Made by a program: the position numbers and the translations under genes | From: Nonomuraea sp. PA05 | GTDB lineage: Bacteria > Actinomycetota > Actinomycetes > Streptosporangiales > Streptosporangiaceae | Length of the DNA: 35,434 nt | Assembly (NCBI RefSeq): GCF_008086045.1 | Contig: NZ_VSEY01000079.1 | Coordinates: forward strand, 1 to 35,434 | Direction: 5' to 3' | Shown here: positions 1 to 7,182 of the stretch, one piece after another | Numbering within the stretch: the stretch's first letter is position 1 | Layout: the number at the start of each line of letters is the position of its first letter | The notes under the pieces: generated by a model | Databases searched by the model: none | What the model saw: only the letters and a program-made list of their open reading frames with translations | What the model was told of the DNA's origin: nothing

Positions 1-1096
1 GCAGGAGGCGGTCGGCCATGAGGAAGGGGGCGATCGCGTTGACGAGCTGGGCTTCGAGCAGGTCCACCGGGTCCACGTCGCCGAGCCTGGCCGACCAGGA
101 GTTGGTGGGGGAGGTGTCGGGGAGCAGCCCGGCCACGTCGGGGAGGAGCCCGGCGGTGCCGGGGAGCAGGGCGGCTGCGTGGGGGAGCGCGGTGGAGAGG
201 TGGGGTGCTGCGGGCTCGGGCGTGGCGTGCGCGCTGTGGTTGTGGCCGCTGCCCAGTTCGGAGTAACGCAGCTCATGGCCGGGCAGCTCGGGTCCCGGCA
301 GGCGGGTGCTCAGGAGGTTGGTGCCCGGCGGGGTGAATTCCGGTGCCCGCCAGACCGGCAGGGCGTCATCCGGTTCGGCCTCGGCGGCGGCCAGCGCGGC
401 GTAGGAGGAGGCGGGCCGTCGCAGCGTCTGGGCGGCGTTGTTGACCAGGATGTCGATGGGCCTCCCCTCGGCGAGCAGCTGGTCGGTGAGGGCCACCACC
501 TGGCGCGGATCACGCAGATCGAGCGCTGCCACGCGAAGCCGCCCCTGCCACCGCCCCGCACCGGCCGCGCCCGCGAACCGCCGCACGGCGTCGGCGGGAA
601 AGCGGGTCGTCACCGTGACCTCGGCGCCGTCACGCAGCAACATCAGCGCCAGCTCATGCCCGATCTTGACCCGCCCCCCGGTCAGCAGCACCCTGCGTCC
701 GGACAGGTCGGCGCGGGCCGTGCGCCGGGTGAAGTTGTCCACCGCGCAGTCCGGGCAGAGCCGGTGGTAGAAGTGGTGGACCCGGCTGTAGAGCTGCTGG
801 CACACGTAACAGTGGCGGGGCCGGCGCAGGCTGCCGGGCAGGAAGGCGGCGGCGGGGCCGGTGGTCGGGAGCGGGGTGTCCATCCGCCGTTCGGCGGCTC
901 CCATGGCGGTGGCCGCCAGCACCTCGCCGTCCTCGCGGCTGGTCTCCGCGCGGGCGGCGGCGCGGCGTTCGTGGCGACCGTCCCTGATCAGCCCGGTGGC
1001 CGCGTGCTCGATCTTGCGCCGGTCGGGGTGGCCGGCCGGTAACCGCTTGGCCAGCCCCAGCAGGCGCAGGCACGTCTCGACCTGCTCCGACTCCAT
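1..1096 (-). CDS. SDR-family oxidoreductase with N-terminal Cys4 module (3' end outside window)
   Basis: Probable NAD(P)-dependent short-chain dehydrogenase/reductase; substrate unknown. I translated it by hand because its stop lies beyond the left edge; about 365 residues are visible. Residues 1-90 are a helical charged region. Residues 96-117 hold two Cys-x-x-Cys pairs (C96/C99 and C114/C117), a likely zinc ribbon. The Rossmann fold follows: the dinucleotide motif TGGRVKIG is at 139-146 and the SDR NNAAQ motif at 219-223. The stretch VDLLEAQLVNAIAPF near the left edge resembles the SDR helix that carries the conserved Asn. The catalytic YxxxK should lie outside the window. A Pro/Leu/His-rich insertion sits at about 250-335. 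The ATG at 1096 has a GAGGAG ribosome-binding site a few bases upstream, which fixes the start. The gene begins 20 bases after a tRNA-like gene on the same strand. The fold is secure, the reaction is not. Confidence 0.82.
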   Translation of the reverse strand, partial: MESEQVETCLRLLGLAKRLPAGHPDRRKIEHAATGLIRDGRHERRAAARAETSREDGEVLAATAMGAAERRMDTPLPTTGPAAAFLPGSLRRPRHCYVCQQLYSRVHHFYHRLCPDCAVDNFTRRTARADLSGRRVLLTGGRVKIGHELALMLLRDGAEVTVTTRFPADAVRRFAGAAGAGRWQGRLRVAALDLRDPRQVVALTDQLLAEGRPIDILVNNAAQTLRRPASSYAALAAAEAEPDDALPVWRAPEFTPPGTNLLSTRLPGPELPGHELRYSELGSGHNHSAHATPEPAAPHLSTALPHAAALLPGTAGLLPDVAGLLPDTSPTNSWSARLGDVDPVDLLEAQLVNAIAPFLMADRLL

Positions 1097-1116
1097 CGCT
1101 CCTCACCCCGCCCCAG

Positions 1117-1189
1117 TGGACCCGACCGGACTCGAACCGGCATCCTCCAGCGTTTGCCACGCGGCGCATCACCACTGTGCTACGGGCCC
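1117..1189 (-). tRNA. tRNA-like gene, derived from tRNA-Ala(GGC) or read as GCA; non-canonical anticodon arm
   Basis: A 73-base cloverleaf. The acceptor stem is GGGCCCG/CGGGTCC, fully paired if G3:U70 is counted. T8 and A9 are present, the D loop has AGTGG, and the T arm is GCCGG-TTCGAGT-CCGGT. The discriminator is A and CCA is not encoded. The anticodon arm is irregular: the best stem (CCGCG/CGCTG, one mismatch) leaves the loop TGGCAAA, so positions 34-36 read GCA (Cys) with G instead of T at position 33. Shifted by one base, T-GGC-A matches the usual tRNA-Ala loop. G3:U70 and A73 are alanine identity elements, while bacterial tRNA-Cys normally has U73. It lies between two same-strand protein genes, 27 bases after one and 20 before the next. 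It could be a functional variant or a decaying copy. Confidence 0.6.
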
Positions 1190-1216
1190 GTCCGCGTCCA
1201 GCAGCCTAAGGCAAGA

Positions 1217-3037
1217 TCACTGCTGAGGGCGGACGGTGATCTGCGGCACCAGCCGCCGCTCGCGTACGAGCTGGATGGCGCGTTCGAGATCGGGGGTCTG
1301 GTAGCGGTCGTCGCCGAGTGGCGCCACGTACCGCCTGAGCTCCGCCCGCAGCCGCGCCGTCGCCGCGCCCAGCGGCAGGCCCGCCATCGTCCCGGCGATC
1401 AGGTCGATGCCCTGGGCGGCCATCAGGTACTGGACGGCCAGGACGATCTCCAGCCGGTCGAGGTTCTCGTGCAGGTGGCGGGCCGAGGCCATGGCCATCG
1501 TGTTGTGGTCCTCCTGGCCGTCCTTGACCGGACGTGACAGCGTTCCTGCCGGTGAGGCTCTGACCTGCATCTCGGGGATCAGCGCGGCGGCCACCGTCTG
1601 CACCTGCACCATGCCGGAGTTGAGGCCGACGGGGGGACCGGCCAGGTTCGCCGGCAGGCCGTAGCTCCAGCGGGGGGACAGCAGCCGTCCCGACAGCTCC
1701 TGCGACAGCACGCCGACGTCGGTGATCTCCGCGTTCAGGGTGTCGGCCAGATGTCCCATGATCGAGCCGTCCCAGTTGCCGCCCGTCACGAACTCGTACC
1801 CGCGGCCCCGCTCCCGCCTGAAGATCAGCGGGTTGAAGGTGGAGGAGTTGGCCTCGCGGGTGAGGGTGCGGCGGGCGTCGGCGAGTGCGTGGCGCAGGCC
1901 GGCCAGGATGTGCGGCGCCGCCCGTACCGACACCGCGTCCTGGACCCTCGGCTCGGGGCTCAGCCGCCTGCGGCCCTCCTCCGTCATCCAGCGGGAGCCC
2001 GCGACCATCGCGCGCAGCCGCGCGGCGACCGCGTTCTCCTCGGGGATGTGGCGCTCGGCGTGGGTACGGGCGTCCAGCGCGCTCCGCTCGGCCCTGGTCG
2101 CCTCCATGAACAGGGCGAACGCACCCTCGGCCTGGTCGGCGAGCGTCGTGGCGCGGTGGACGGCGTGTGCGAGCGTGGCGGCCAGTACGGTGCCGCCGCT
2201 GACGATCGGCAGCGCCTCCCCCGCCTGGAGGGTGAAGCTCCTGGCCAGCCCGGCGCGTGGCAGCACCTCGAAGGCGGGCCCCTCCTGGCCCCGGTAGCGG
2301 ACCGGGGCCTCCTCACCGATCGCCGCCAGACCGGCCGCGGCGTGGGGCTGCAGGTCGCCGGCGCCCAGGGAGCCGATCTGCGGCATGCGTGGCACGACTC
2401 CGGCGTTGATCAGGTCCAGCAGCCGCTGGGGCACCTCGGGGCGGACGCCGGCGCGGCCCCTGGCCAGTTGGTTCGCCTTGAGGATCAGGGCCAGCCTGAC
2501 CACGTCGTCGGGCAGCGGGTCGCCGACGCCCGCGGAGTGGGAGCGCAGGATGTTGCGTTGGAAGCGTTCCTGCTGGGCCATGGTGAGCGGGCGGTCCTTG
2601 AGCGGTCCGAGCGCCTGGTTCCAGCCGTAGACGCGGCGGCCGTCGTTCAGGGCGGCCAGTGCGCCCGCGCGGGTTCTGGCCATGGTGGCGCGGGCGGACG
2701 GGGCGAGGGTGGCGGCGAGGGGGCGGCCGTCGAGGATCGCGAAGGCGTCCGAGAGGGAGAATGAGGCGCCGTCCAGCACCAGGCGCAGCGGGCGCGCGGC
2801 CGAGGACGCCGCGAAAAGCGGCGCGTGGGGCGGGCGGGAAAGCGGCGTGAGGGGTGGGGCGGAGAGCGGCGCGTGGGGCGGGGCGGAGAGCGGCGCGAGG
2901 GAGGGGGCGCGGGGTGGGGCGGGTTCGGCGGCTGCGCGGCCCGGGCAGTTCGCGGCGCAGCCGCCCGTCGGCGGCACGCCCAGGGCGGCGACCAGGCCGA
3001 GGCTGAGGCCGAGGCCGGTGGCGATGCGGCGGGTCAT
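1217..3037 (-). CDS. exported HAL/PAL-family aromatic amino acid lyase homologue lacking the MIO serine
   Basis: 606 residues. The body aligns by eye with histidine/phenylalanine ammonia-lyases: YGWNQALG at 137-144, RSHSAGVGDPL at 165-175, GVRPEV at 197-202, GLNSGMVQVQ at 471-480 and QEDHNTM at 508-514. These enzymes form their MIO cofactor from Ala-Ser-Gly in GSVGASGDL. Here the segment at 222-229 reads GSLGAGDL, so the serine is missing. Other active-site positions also differ: the NGT motif is SGGT and QDPYSLR is QDAVSVR. The N-terminus (about 1-30) is hydrophobic like a signal peptide, followed by a Pro/Ala-rich repeat linker to about residue 80; known HALs are cytoplasmic. The start has a GAGGGAG site upstream. 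It may be a pseudoenzyme or have another chemistry. The family is fairly sure, activity doubtful. Confidence 0.82.
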   Translation of the reverse strand: MTRRIATGLGLSLGLVAALGVPPTGGCAANCPGRAAAEPAPPRAPSLAPLSAPPHAPLSAPPLTPLSRPPHAPLFAASSAARPLRLVLDGASFSLSDAFAILDGRPLAATLAPSARATMARTRAGALAALNDGRRVYGWNQALGPLKDRPLTMAQQERFQRNILRSHSAGVGDPLPDDVVRLALILKANQLARGRAGVRPEVPQRLLDLINAGVVPRMPQIGSLGAGDLQPHAAAGLAAIGEEAPVRYRGQEGPAFEVLPRAGLARSFTLQAGEALPIVSGGTVLAATLAHAVHRATTLADQAEGAFALFMEATRAERSALDARTHAERHIPEENAVAARLRAMVAGSRWMTEEGRRRLSPEPRVQDAVSVRAAPHILAGLRHALADARRTLTREANSSTFNPLIFRRERGRGYEFVTGGNWDGSIMGHLADTLNAEITDVGVLSQELSGRLLSPRWSYGLPANLAGPPVGLNSGMVQVQTVAAALIPEMQVRASPAGTLSRPVKDGQEDHNTMAMASARHLHENLDRLEIVLAVQYLMAAQGIDLIAGTMAGLPLGAATARLRAELRRYVAPLGDDRYQTPDLERAIQLVRERRLVPQITVRPQQ

Positions 3038-3247
3038 GGCGGCTCCCTCGGAACTCCCTCGGCGGAGATCGGTGCCGCACCGTTATAACGAGCCCGGCGG
3101 AGCGGGCGGCAGGAGGCCCGGCCTCGTCGGGAAGAGTGCTGACCCGATCTCGACCGTTTCCATGGCAAGCCTCCCGCCGCGTGGCGAATCGCGGCTTGAG
3201 CTGCTGCGGTGGGGGTGGGGGCGAACGGGCCGATACGGTCTACTGCC

Positions 3248-3601
3248 ATGGAGATCTGGATCAACCCCGCGTGCTCGAAGTGCCGCTCCGCGCTTTCCGT
3301 CCTGGATGCCGAGTCGGCGCAGTACACCGTGCGCCGCTACCTGGAGGACCCGCCGAGCGAGCCCGAGTTGCGCGAGGTGCTGTCCAGGCTCGGTCTGGAA
3401 CCTTGGGACATCACCCGGACGGGGGAGGCTCGGGCGGCCGAGCTGGGGTTGGACGGGTGGCCACGGGAGGCGTTCGCGCGTGATCGGTGGATCAGGGCGC
3501 TGGCGCAGAACCCGATCCTGATCCAGCGGCCGATCATCACGGCGGACGACGGGTCGGCGGTGATCGGCCGGTCGGAGGACGCGGTGCGGTCGGTGCTCTG
3601 A
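3248..3601 (+). CDS. ArsC/Spx-family thioredoxin-fold protein (arsenate reductase-like)
   Basis: 117 residues. The N-terminus, MEIWINPACSKCRSAL, has the beta strand followed by a Cys-x-x-Cys (C9, C12) typical of the ArsC/YffB family. The later segment NPILIQRPIITADDG matches the conserved ILIxRPI region of that family, with the substrate-binding Arg. Length agrees with ArsC proteins of about 115-140 residues. The role could be glutaredoxin-linked arsenate reduction, but no arsenite pump or ArsR regulator is nearby, so this may be a general redox member. I chose the ATG at 3248 because the family motif begins at once; no ribosome-binding site is visible upstream, so the transcript may be leaderless. 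It is divergent from the HAL-like gene and convergent with the exporter gene, with a strong terminator between. Confidence 0.8.
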   Translation: MEIWINPACSKCRSALSVLDAESAQYTVRRYLEDPPSEPELREVLSRLGLEPWDITRTGEARAAELGLDGWPREAFARDRWIRALAQNPILIQRPIITADDGSAVIGRSEDAVRSVL

Positions 3602-3628
3602 GCCCTCCCAGGAGGTGGTCCGGACAGG

Positions 3629-3673
3629 AGGAAGGCCGCGTCCCCGCGGGCGATGCGGGGGCGCGGCCTTCCT
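3629..3673. terminator. bidirectional hairpin terminator between convergent genes
   Basis: A 19-bp inverted repeat (3629-3647 with 3655-3673, one G:T pair) closes a 7-base loop. It lies just after the ArsC-like stop and just before the exporter stop on the other strand. It has no T-tract, as is common in actinomycetes. It probably serves both genes. Confidence 0.85.
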
Positions 3674-3694
3674 GGTCTGTGGCCTGGCCGGAGA

Positions 3695-5275
3695 TCAGGC
3701 GCCGGTGACGGCCTTCTCCTTGGGCGCCTCGGACGGCAGGTCGAGGCTGTCGCGGAGCTTGGCCGGCTTGAGGAAGGCGGCGGCGATGAGGCCGACGACG
3801 GCGATGGCCGCCGAGATGAGGAAGATGTGGCCGGTGGCGTCGCCGTACGCGGCCCTGACGATCTCCTTGATCGGCTCGGGCAGAGCGGCGATGTTCAGGC
3901 TGCCGCCGGCCGCGGCGGCGTCGCCGCCGACCGGGATCCCGGCCTTGGCCAGCCCTTCGGCGATGCTGGTCGCGACCTGGTTGGCCAGCACCGCGCCGAG
4001 CACCGACACGCCGACGGTGCCGCCGAGCGATCGGAAGAACGTGACCGCGCCGCTGGCGGCGCCGATCTCGCTCAGCGGGACGGTGTTCTGGATGACCAGG
4101 ACGAGGTTCTGCATCGACATGCCGACGCCGATGCCGACGGCGAGCATGTAGACGGAAATCAGCACCAGCGAGGTCTGGTGGTCGATGGTGGACAGGCCGC
4201 AGAAGCCCGCCAGCAGGACGACCAGGCCGACGAGGATGAACGGCTTGGTCTTTCCGGTGTTGGAGACCATCCGGCCGCTGATCGTGGACGACAGCAGCAC
4301 GCCCACCATCATGGGGATGGTCAGCAGGCCCGCCTGGGTGGGGCCGAAGCCGCGGCCGATCTGGAAGTACTGGCCGAGGAAGACCGAGCCGCCGAACATG
4401 GCCATGCCGACCGCGAGGCTGGCCAGGATGGCCAGCGCGGGCGTGCGCCGCCGGATGACGTGCAGCGGCACGACCGGCTCCTTGACGACCGACTCGACCC
4501 ACGTGGCCAGGGCGAGCAGCACGACGCCGCTGCCGGCGAATGCGGCGGTCTGCCAGGACAGCCAGTCGAATTCGTTGCCGACGAAGGTGACCCAGATGAG
4601 CAGGATGCTGACGCCGGCGGCGATGAGGGTGGCGCCCCAGTAGTCGATGCTCACGTTCGACCGCCGCACGGTCGGGATGTGCAGGGTCTTGGCCAGCAGC
4701 GCGAAGGCGGCGATGGTGAACGGCACGGCGATGAAGAAGCACCAGCGCCAGCCGAGCCAGGAGGTGTCGGCGATGAGGCCGCCGAGCAGCGGGCCGCCGA
4801 CGGTGGCCACGGCCATGACGGCGCCGAGGTAACCGTTGTAGCGGCCACGCTCCTTCGGCGAGATCATGGCGGCGATGACGACCTGCGCGAGGATTTGCAG
4901 CGCGCCCATGCCCAGGCCCTGCACGGCGCGGAACGCGATGAGCTGGCCGGTGTTCTGCGCGAACCCGCAGGCCAGCGAGGCGACCATGAAGATGACGATG
5001 GAGATCTGGAGCAGCAGCTTCTTGTTGAACAGGTCGGCGAGCTTGCCCCAGATGGGCGTCGAGGCGGTCGAGGCCAGCAGGGATGCCGTGACGACCCAGG
5101 TGTACTGCGACTGCGTGCCGTCCAGCGCGCCGATGATCTGGGGCAGCGCCACCGAGACGATGGTGCCGCTGATCATGGCGACGAACAGGACGAGCAGCAG
5201 ACCGCTGAGAGCTTCGAGGATTTGGCGGTGGGTCATCGGCTCCGCCGCGGACGGCGCTGCCGGCTGTGCACTCAC
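3695..5275 (-). CDS. DHA2-family (EmrB/QacA-type) MFS drug exporter
   Basis: 526 residues, about 14 predicted membrane segments: a proton-driven multidrug efflux pump of the inner membrane. The first helix region is followed by ALPQIIGALDGTQSQYTWVV, typical of DHA2 members, and the motif-A region WGKLADLFNKK after helix 2. A PLLGG segment marks motif C in helix 5. The last 25 residues are a cytoplasmic charged tail. The start is the GTG at 5275, with GGAGGT six bases upstream. The divergent TetR gene at 5397 and the palindrome at 5291-5304, just upstream of this start, indicate repression by that regulator and induction by a ligand, probably an exported compound. The substrate cannot be told from sequence. 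Confidence 0.93.
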   Translation of the reverse strand: MSAQPAAPSAAEPMTHRQILEALSGLLLVLFVAMISGTIVSVALPQIIGALDGTQSQYTWVVTASLLASTASTPIWGKLADLFNKKLLLQISIVIFMVASLACGFAQNTGQLIAFRAVQGLGMGALQILAQVVIAAMISPKERGRYNGYLGAVMAVATVGGPLLGGLIADTSWLGWRWCFFIAVPFTIAAFALLAKTLHIPTVRRSNVSIDYWGATLIAAGVSILLIWVTFVGNEFDWLSWQTAAFAGSGVVLLALATWVESVVKEPVVPLHVIRRRTPALAILASLAVGMAMFGGSVFLGQYFQIGRGFGPTQAGLLTIPMMVGVLLSSTISGRMVSNTGKTKPFILVGLVVLLAGFCGLSTIDHQTSLVLISVYMLAVGIGVGMSMQNLVLVIQNTVPLSEIGAASGAVTFFRSLGGTVGVSVLGAVLANQVATSIAEGLAKAGIPVGGDAAAAGGSLNIAALPEPIKEIVRAAYGDATGHIFLISAAIAVVGLIAAAFLKPAKLRDSLDLPSEAPKEKAVTGA

Positions 5276-5290
5276 GCGCGACCTCCATTT

Positions 5291-5304
5291 CTAGGACGTT
5301 CTAG
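5291..5304. promoter_or_regulatory. candidate TetR operator between exporter and regulator
   Basis: CTAGGACGTTCTAG is a palindrome matching at 12 of 14 positions and centred on ACGT. It ends 16 bases upstream of the exporter start, so a bound repressor would block the exporter promoter. Assignment to the adjacent TetR protein is inferred from position. Confidence 0.6.
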
Positions 5305-5359
5305 GAAGAACAAGGGATCAACCCGGACACCTTACATGCACATGGGGCAACTTTGCGCA

Positions 5360-5387
5360 TTGAGCATTTATTCCCGTTGGGTAAGCT
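5360..5387 (+). promoter_or_regulatory. candidate promoter of the TetR gene
   Basis: TTGAGC (5360-5365), a 16-base spacer and TAAGCT (5382-5387) resemble a housekeeping promoter. Transcription would begin at about the ATG at 5397, which has no ribosome-binding site, so the transcript may be leaderless. Confidence 0.4.
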
Positions 5388-5396
5388 GTGGTCATC

Positions 5397-6053
5397 ATGG
5401 GCAACACATCTGGTCTGCGGGAGCGCAAGAAGGCCCAGACCCGCCAGGCCGTGCACGAGGCGGCGCTACGGCTGACCGTCGAACACGGCCTGGACAACGT
5501 CACCGTCGAAGCCATCGCCGACGCCGCCAACATCTCGCGGCGCACGTTCTCCAACTACTTCGACGGCAAGGAGGACGCGCTGCTGTACGGCGACGAGCAG
5601 CGCCTGGACACCCTCGTGCTGCGCGTACGCGAGCAACCCGCCGGCCGGACCGCCTGGCAGGCGCTGCGCGGCGCGCTGCAGAGCCTCTACGCCGAGACCG
5701 GCGGCCCCGACCGCGAATGGCACCAGCGCGCCCGCCTCGCCATGCGCCACCCGTCCCTGCTGGCCAGGCAGCTCGCCGGCCGGGTGCGGCTGGAACGGTC
5801 GCTGAGCCAGGCGATCGCCGAGCGCGAACAGCCAGGGGGCGTCGGGCCGGAGATGGTCACGGCCGCGTTCCTGTCGGCGATGCGGATCGCCACGCAGCGG
5901 TGGTGCGCCGACTCCGAGACGCGGTCGCTGCACGAGCTGACGGTGCTGGCGCTGGACGAGATCGCCCGGCCCTTCGACGAGGCATGGCCCAGCCCCTGTC
6001 CGTCCGGGGGTGAGGGAGGTCCGGGCGGGCAGGGGCTGGGCGGCTCAGGGTGA
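5397..6053 (+). CDS. TetR-family transcriptional regulator
   Basis: 218 residues. The N-terminal helix-turn-helix is clear: LRERKKAQTRQAVHEAALRL, then VTVEAIADAANISRRTFSNY and FDGKEDALL, the usual TetR_N layout at about residues 8-60. The rest is an all-helical ligand-binding and dimerisation domain with a MftR/AcrR-like character (LALDEIARPFDEAW near the end). The last 20 or so residues are a Gly-rich tail without structure. The ATG at 5397 places the HTH at its usual distance from the start; a GTG three codons upstream is possible. It is divergent from the DHA2 exporter and probably represses it and itself through the palindrome in the shared intergenic region. Confidence 0.92.
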   Translation: MGNTSGLRERKKAQTRQAVHEAALRLTVEHGLDNVTVEAIADAANISRRTFSNYFDGKEDALLYGDEQRLDTLVLRVREQPAGRTAWQALRGALQSLYAETGGPDREWHQRARLAMRHPSLLARQLAGRVRLERSLSQAIAEREQPGGVGPEMVTAAFLSAMRIATQRWCADSETRSLHELTVLALDEIARPFDEAWPSPCPSGGEGGPGGQGLGGSG

Positions 6054-6060
6054 CGTGGCC

Positions 6061-6128
6061 TGGCCGTGAACGTGGCCGTGAACGTGGCCGTGAACGTGGC
6101 CGTGAACGTGGCCGTGAACGTGGCCGTG
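6061..6128. repeat. 12-bp tandem repeat, 5.7 copies
   Basis: TGGCCGTGAACG is repeated five times without a mismatch (6061-6120) and followed by eight bases of a sixth copy. It lies between the stops of the convergent TetR and secreted-protein genes, where it is not part of either. Such perfect short repeats are prone to copy-number change. Confidence 0.95.
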
Positions 6129-6141
6129 TGGGGGCCTGGGC

Positions 6142-6828
6142 TCAGGCGCGCTTGACCTCCCAGCTCAGGGTGGCGGTGCTCGGCGAGGTGTTGGTGACGC
6201 ACACCTCGTAGCTCTCCGTGATCGGCGGCGTCAGGGCCCGGTCGATGGACGCCGTCGTCTCCAACGGCTGCTCACCGAGGATCTCGCCATCACCGTTCGC
6301 CGCCCTGATCGCGAAAAGCACCGGCACGGACGACGTCCCGGCCAGCCGCAACGCCGGCGCCTCCCACCCGGCTGCCCACTCGCCGCACGCCCGCGCACCC
6401 GCGCCGAGCACGGCCGTGTGCGGCCCGACCCCCGTCAGCACCTTCGGCCCGGGGACGGGACCGAGCGACAGACGGTAGTGGACGGTCGTGTCCGAGGTGT
6501 TCGTGAGACAGGCCCGGTAGTACGCGGGCCCGGGGGACGGCGACGTGACGCGCGCGCTCGTCAGCTCCCACTGGGTGCGGCGCAGGAGCTCGGTCTCCGG
6601 CCCGTCCACGGTCGCGGAGGTGCGGATCGTCCACGTGACGGGCGCCTGGTGGGTCGCGTTCCCGTACGCCCACGCGCCCCTGTCGGAGTAGGCGCGGTCG
6701 GTGCAGACGACGTCCCCAGGACGCAGCCCGGACCCGTCCGCGGCCCCGGCCGGAGCGGCGGCGAGCACGATGACCCCGGCAGCCACCAAGAACGCGGCGG
6801 CCGCGTGACGCAACTTGCGAAATGCCAT
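6142..6828 (-). CDS. secreted protein of unknown function with two CxTNTS repeats
   Basis: 228 residues. The N-terminus (about 1-29: basic MAFRKLRH, a hydrophobic stretch, then APAGAA) is a Sec signal peptide, so the protein is exported. The mature part is rich in beta-forming residues. Two segments resemble each other: YYRACLTNTSDTTVHYRLS in the middle and YEVCVTNTSPSTATLSWEV near the end, suggesting a duplicated beta-sandwich unit with one Cys in each. Further Cys residues near positions 42 and 148 could pair with these. I recognise no catalytic motif. GAGGAG lies upstream of the ATG at 6828. It is divergent from the SARP gene, which may control it, but this is only positional. Confidence 0.75.
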   Translation of the reverse strand: MAFRKLRHAAAAFLVAAGVIVLAAAPAGAADGSGLRPGDVVCTDRAYSDRGAWAYGNATHQAPVTWTIRTSATVDGPETELLRRTQWELTSARVTSPSPGPAYYRACLTNTSDTTVHYRLSLGPVPGPKVLTGVGPHTAVLGAGARACGEWAAGWEAPALRLAGTSSVPVLFAIRAANGDGEILGEQPLETTASIDRALTPPITESYEVCVTNTSPSTATLSWEVKRA

Positions 6829-7182
6829 GACTTCTCCTCGTGCGTCGAGACGGCCCGGCCCCTGTCGGCGGACCGGGGCCGGGCCGGTCGCAGGCGCGTC
6901 CGACCCACCGGCACCGGCGCCGCCGCAGTCGGGGAGGACTCCAGCTCAGGCCTGTCGTCAACCCCGTCGAACGCCGCCGCCGCGGGCCCGGGCCCCCGCG
7001 CTGCTGACGTCGGGAATGCTAGGAGATCGCCCTTCCGGAATCCTTACTCGCCCGCTTGCCGCGATCATCCGATCTCCGTCCCCGTCATCCGGCGGCGCGC
7101 CGGAGGCGAAGACCCGATCGGGGAGACGCCCGGACGGGGGCATGCCGCCGGGCCCGCTTCACGCATGCGCCTGGGGAGTGTG
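6829..7182. other. intergenic region between secreted protein and SARP gene
   Basis: 354 bases without a convincing gene. It must hold the divergent promoters of the secreted-protein and SARP genes, but I see no clear -35/-10 pair and no strong direct repeats of the SARP-box kind. It is extremely GC-rich. Confidence 0.5.

Noticed and set aside
3653..6013. Long plus-strand frame opposite the DHA2 exporter
   Set aside because: Composition is Asp/Arg/Gly-rich without motifs, and the exporter and TetR genes account for the region.
6061..6128. CRISPR-like array
   Set aside because: The units are contiguous with no spacers, so it is a simple tandem repeat.
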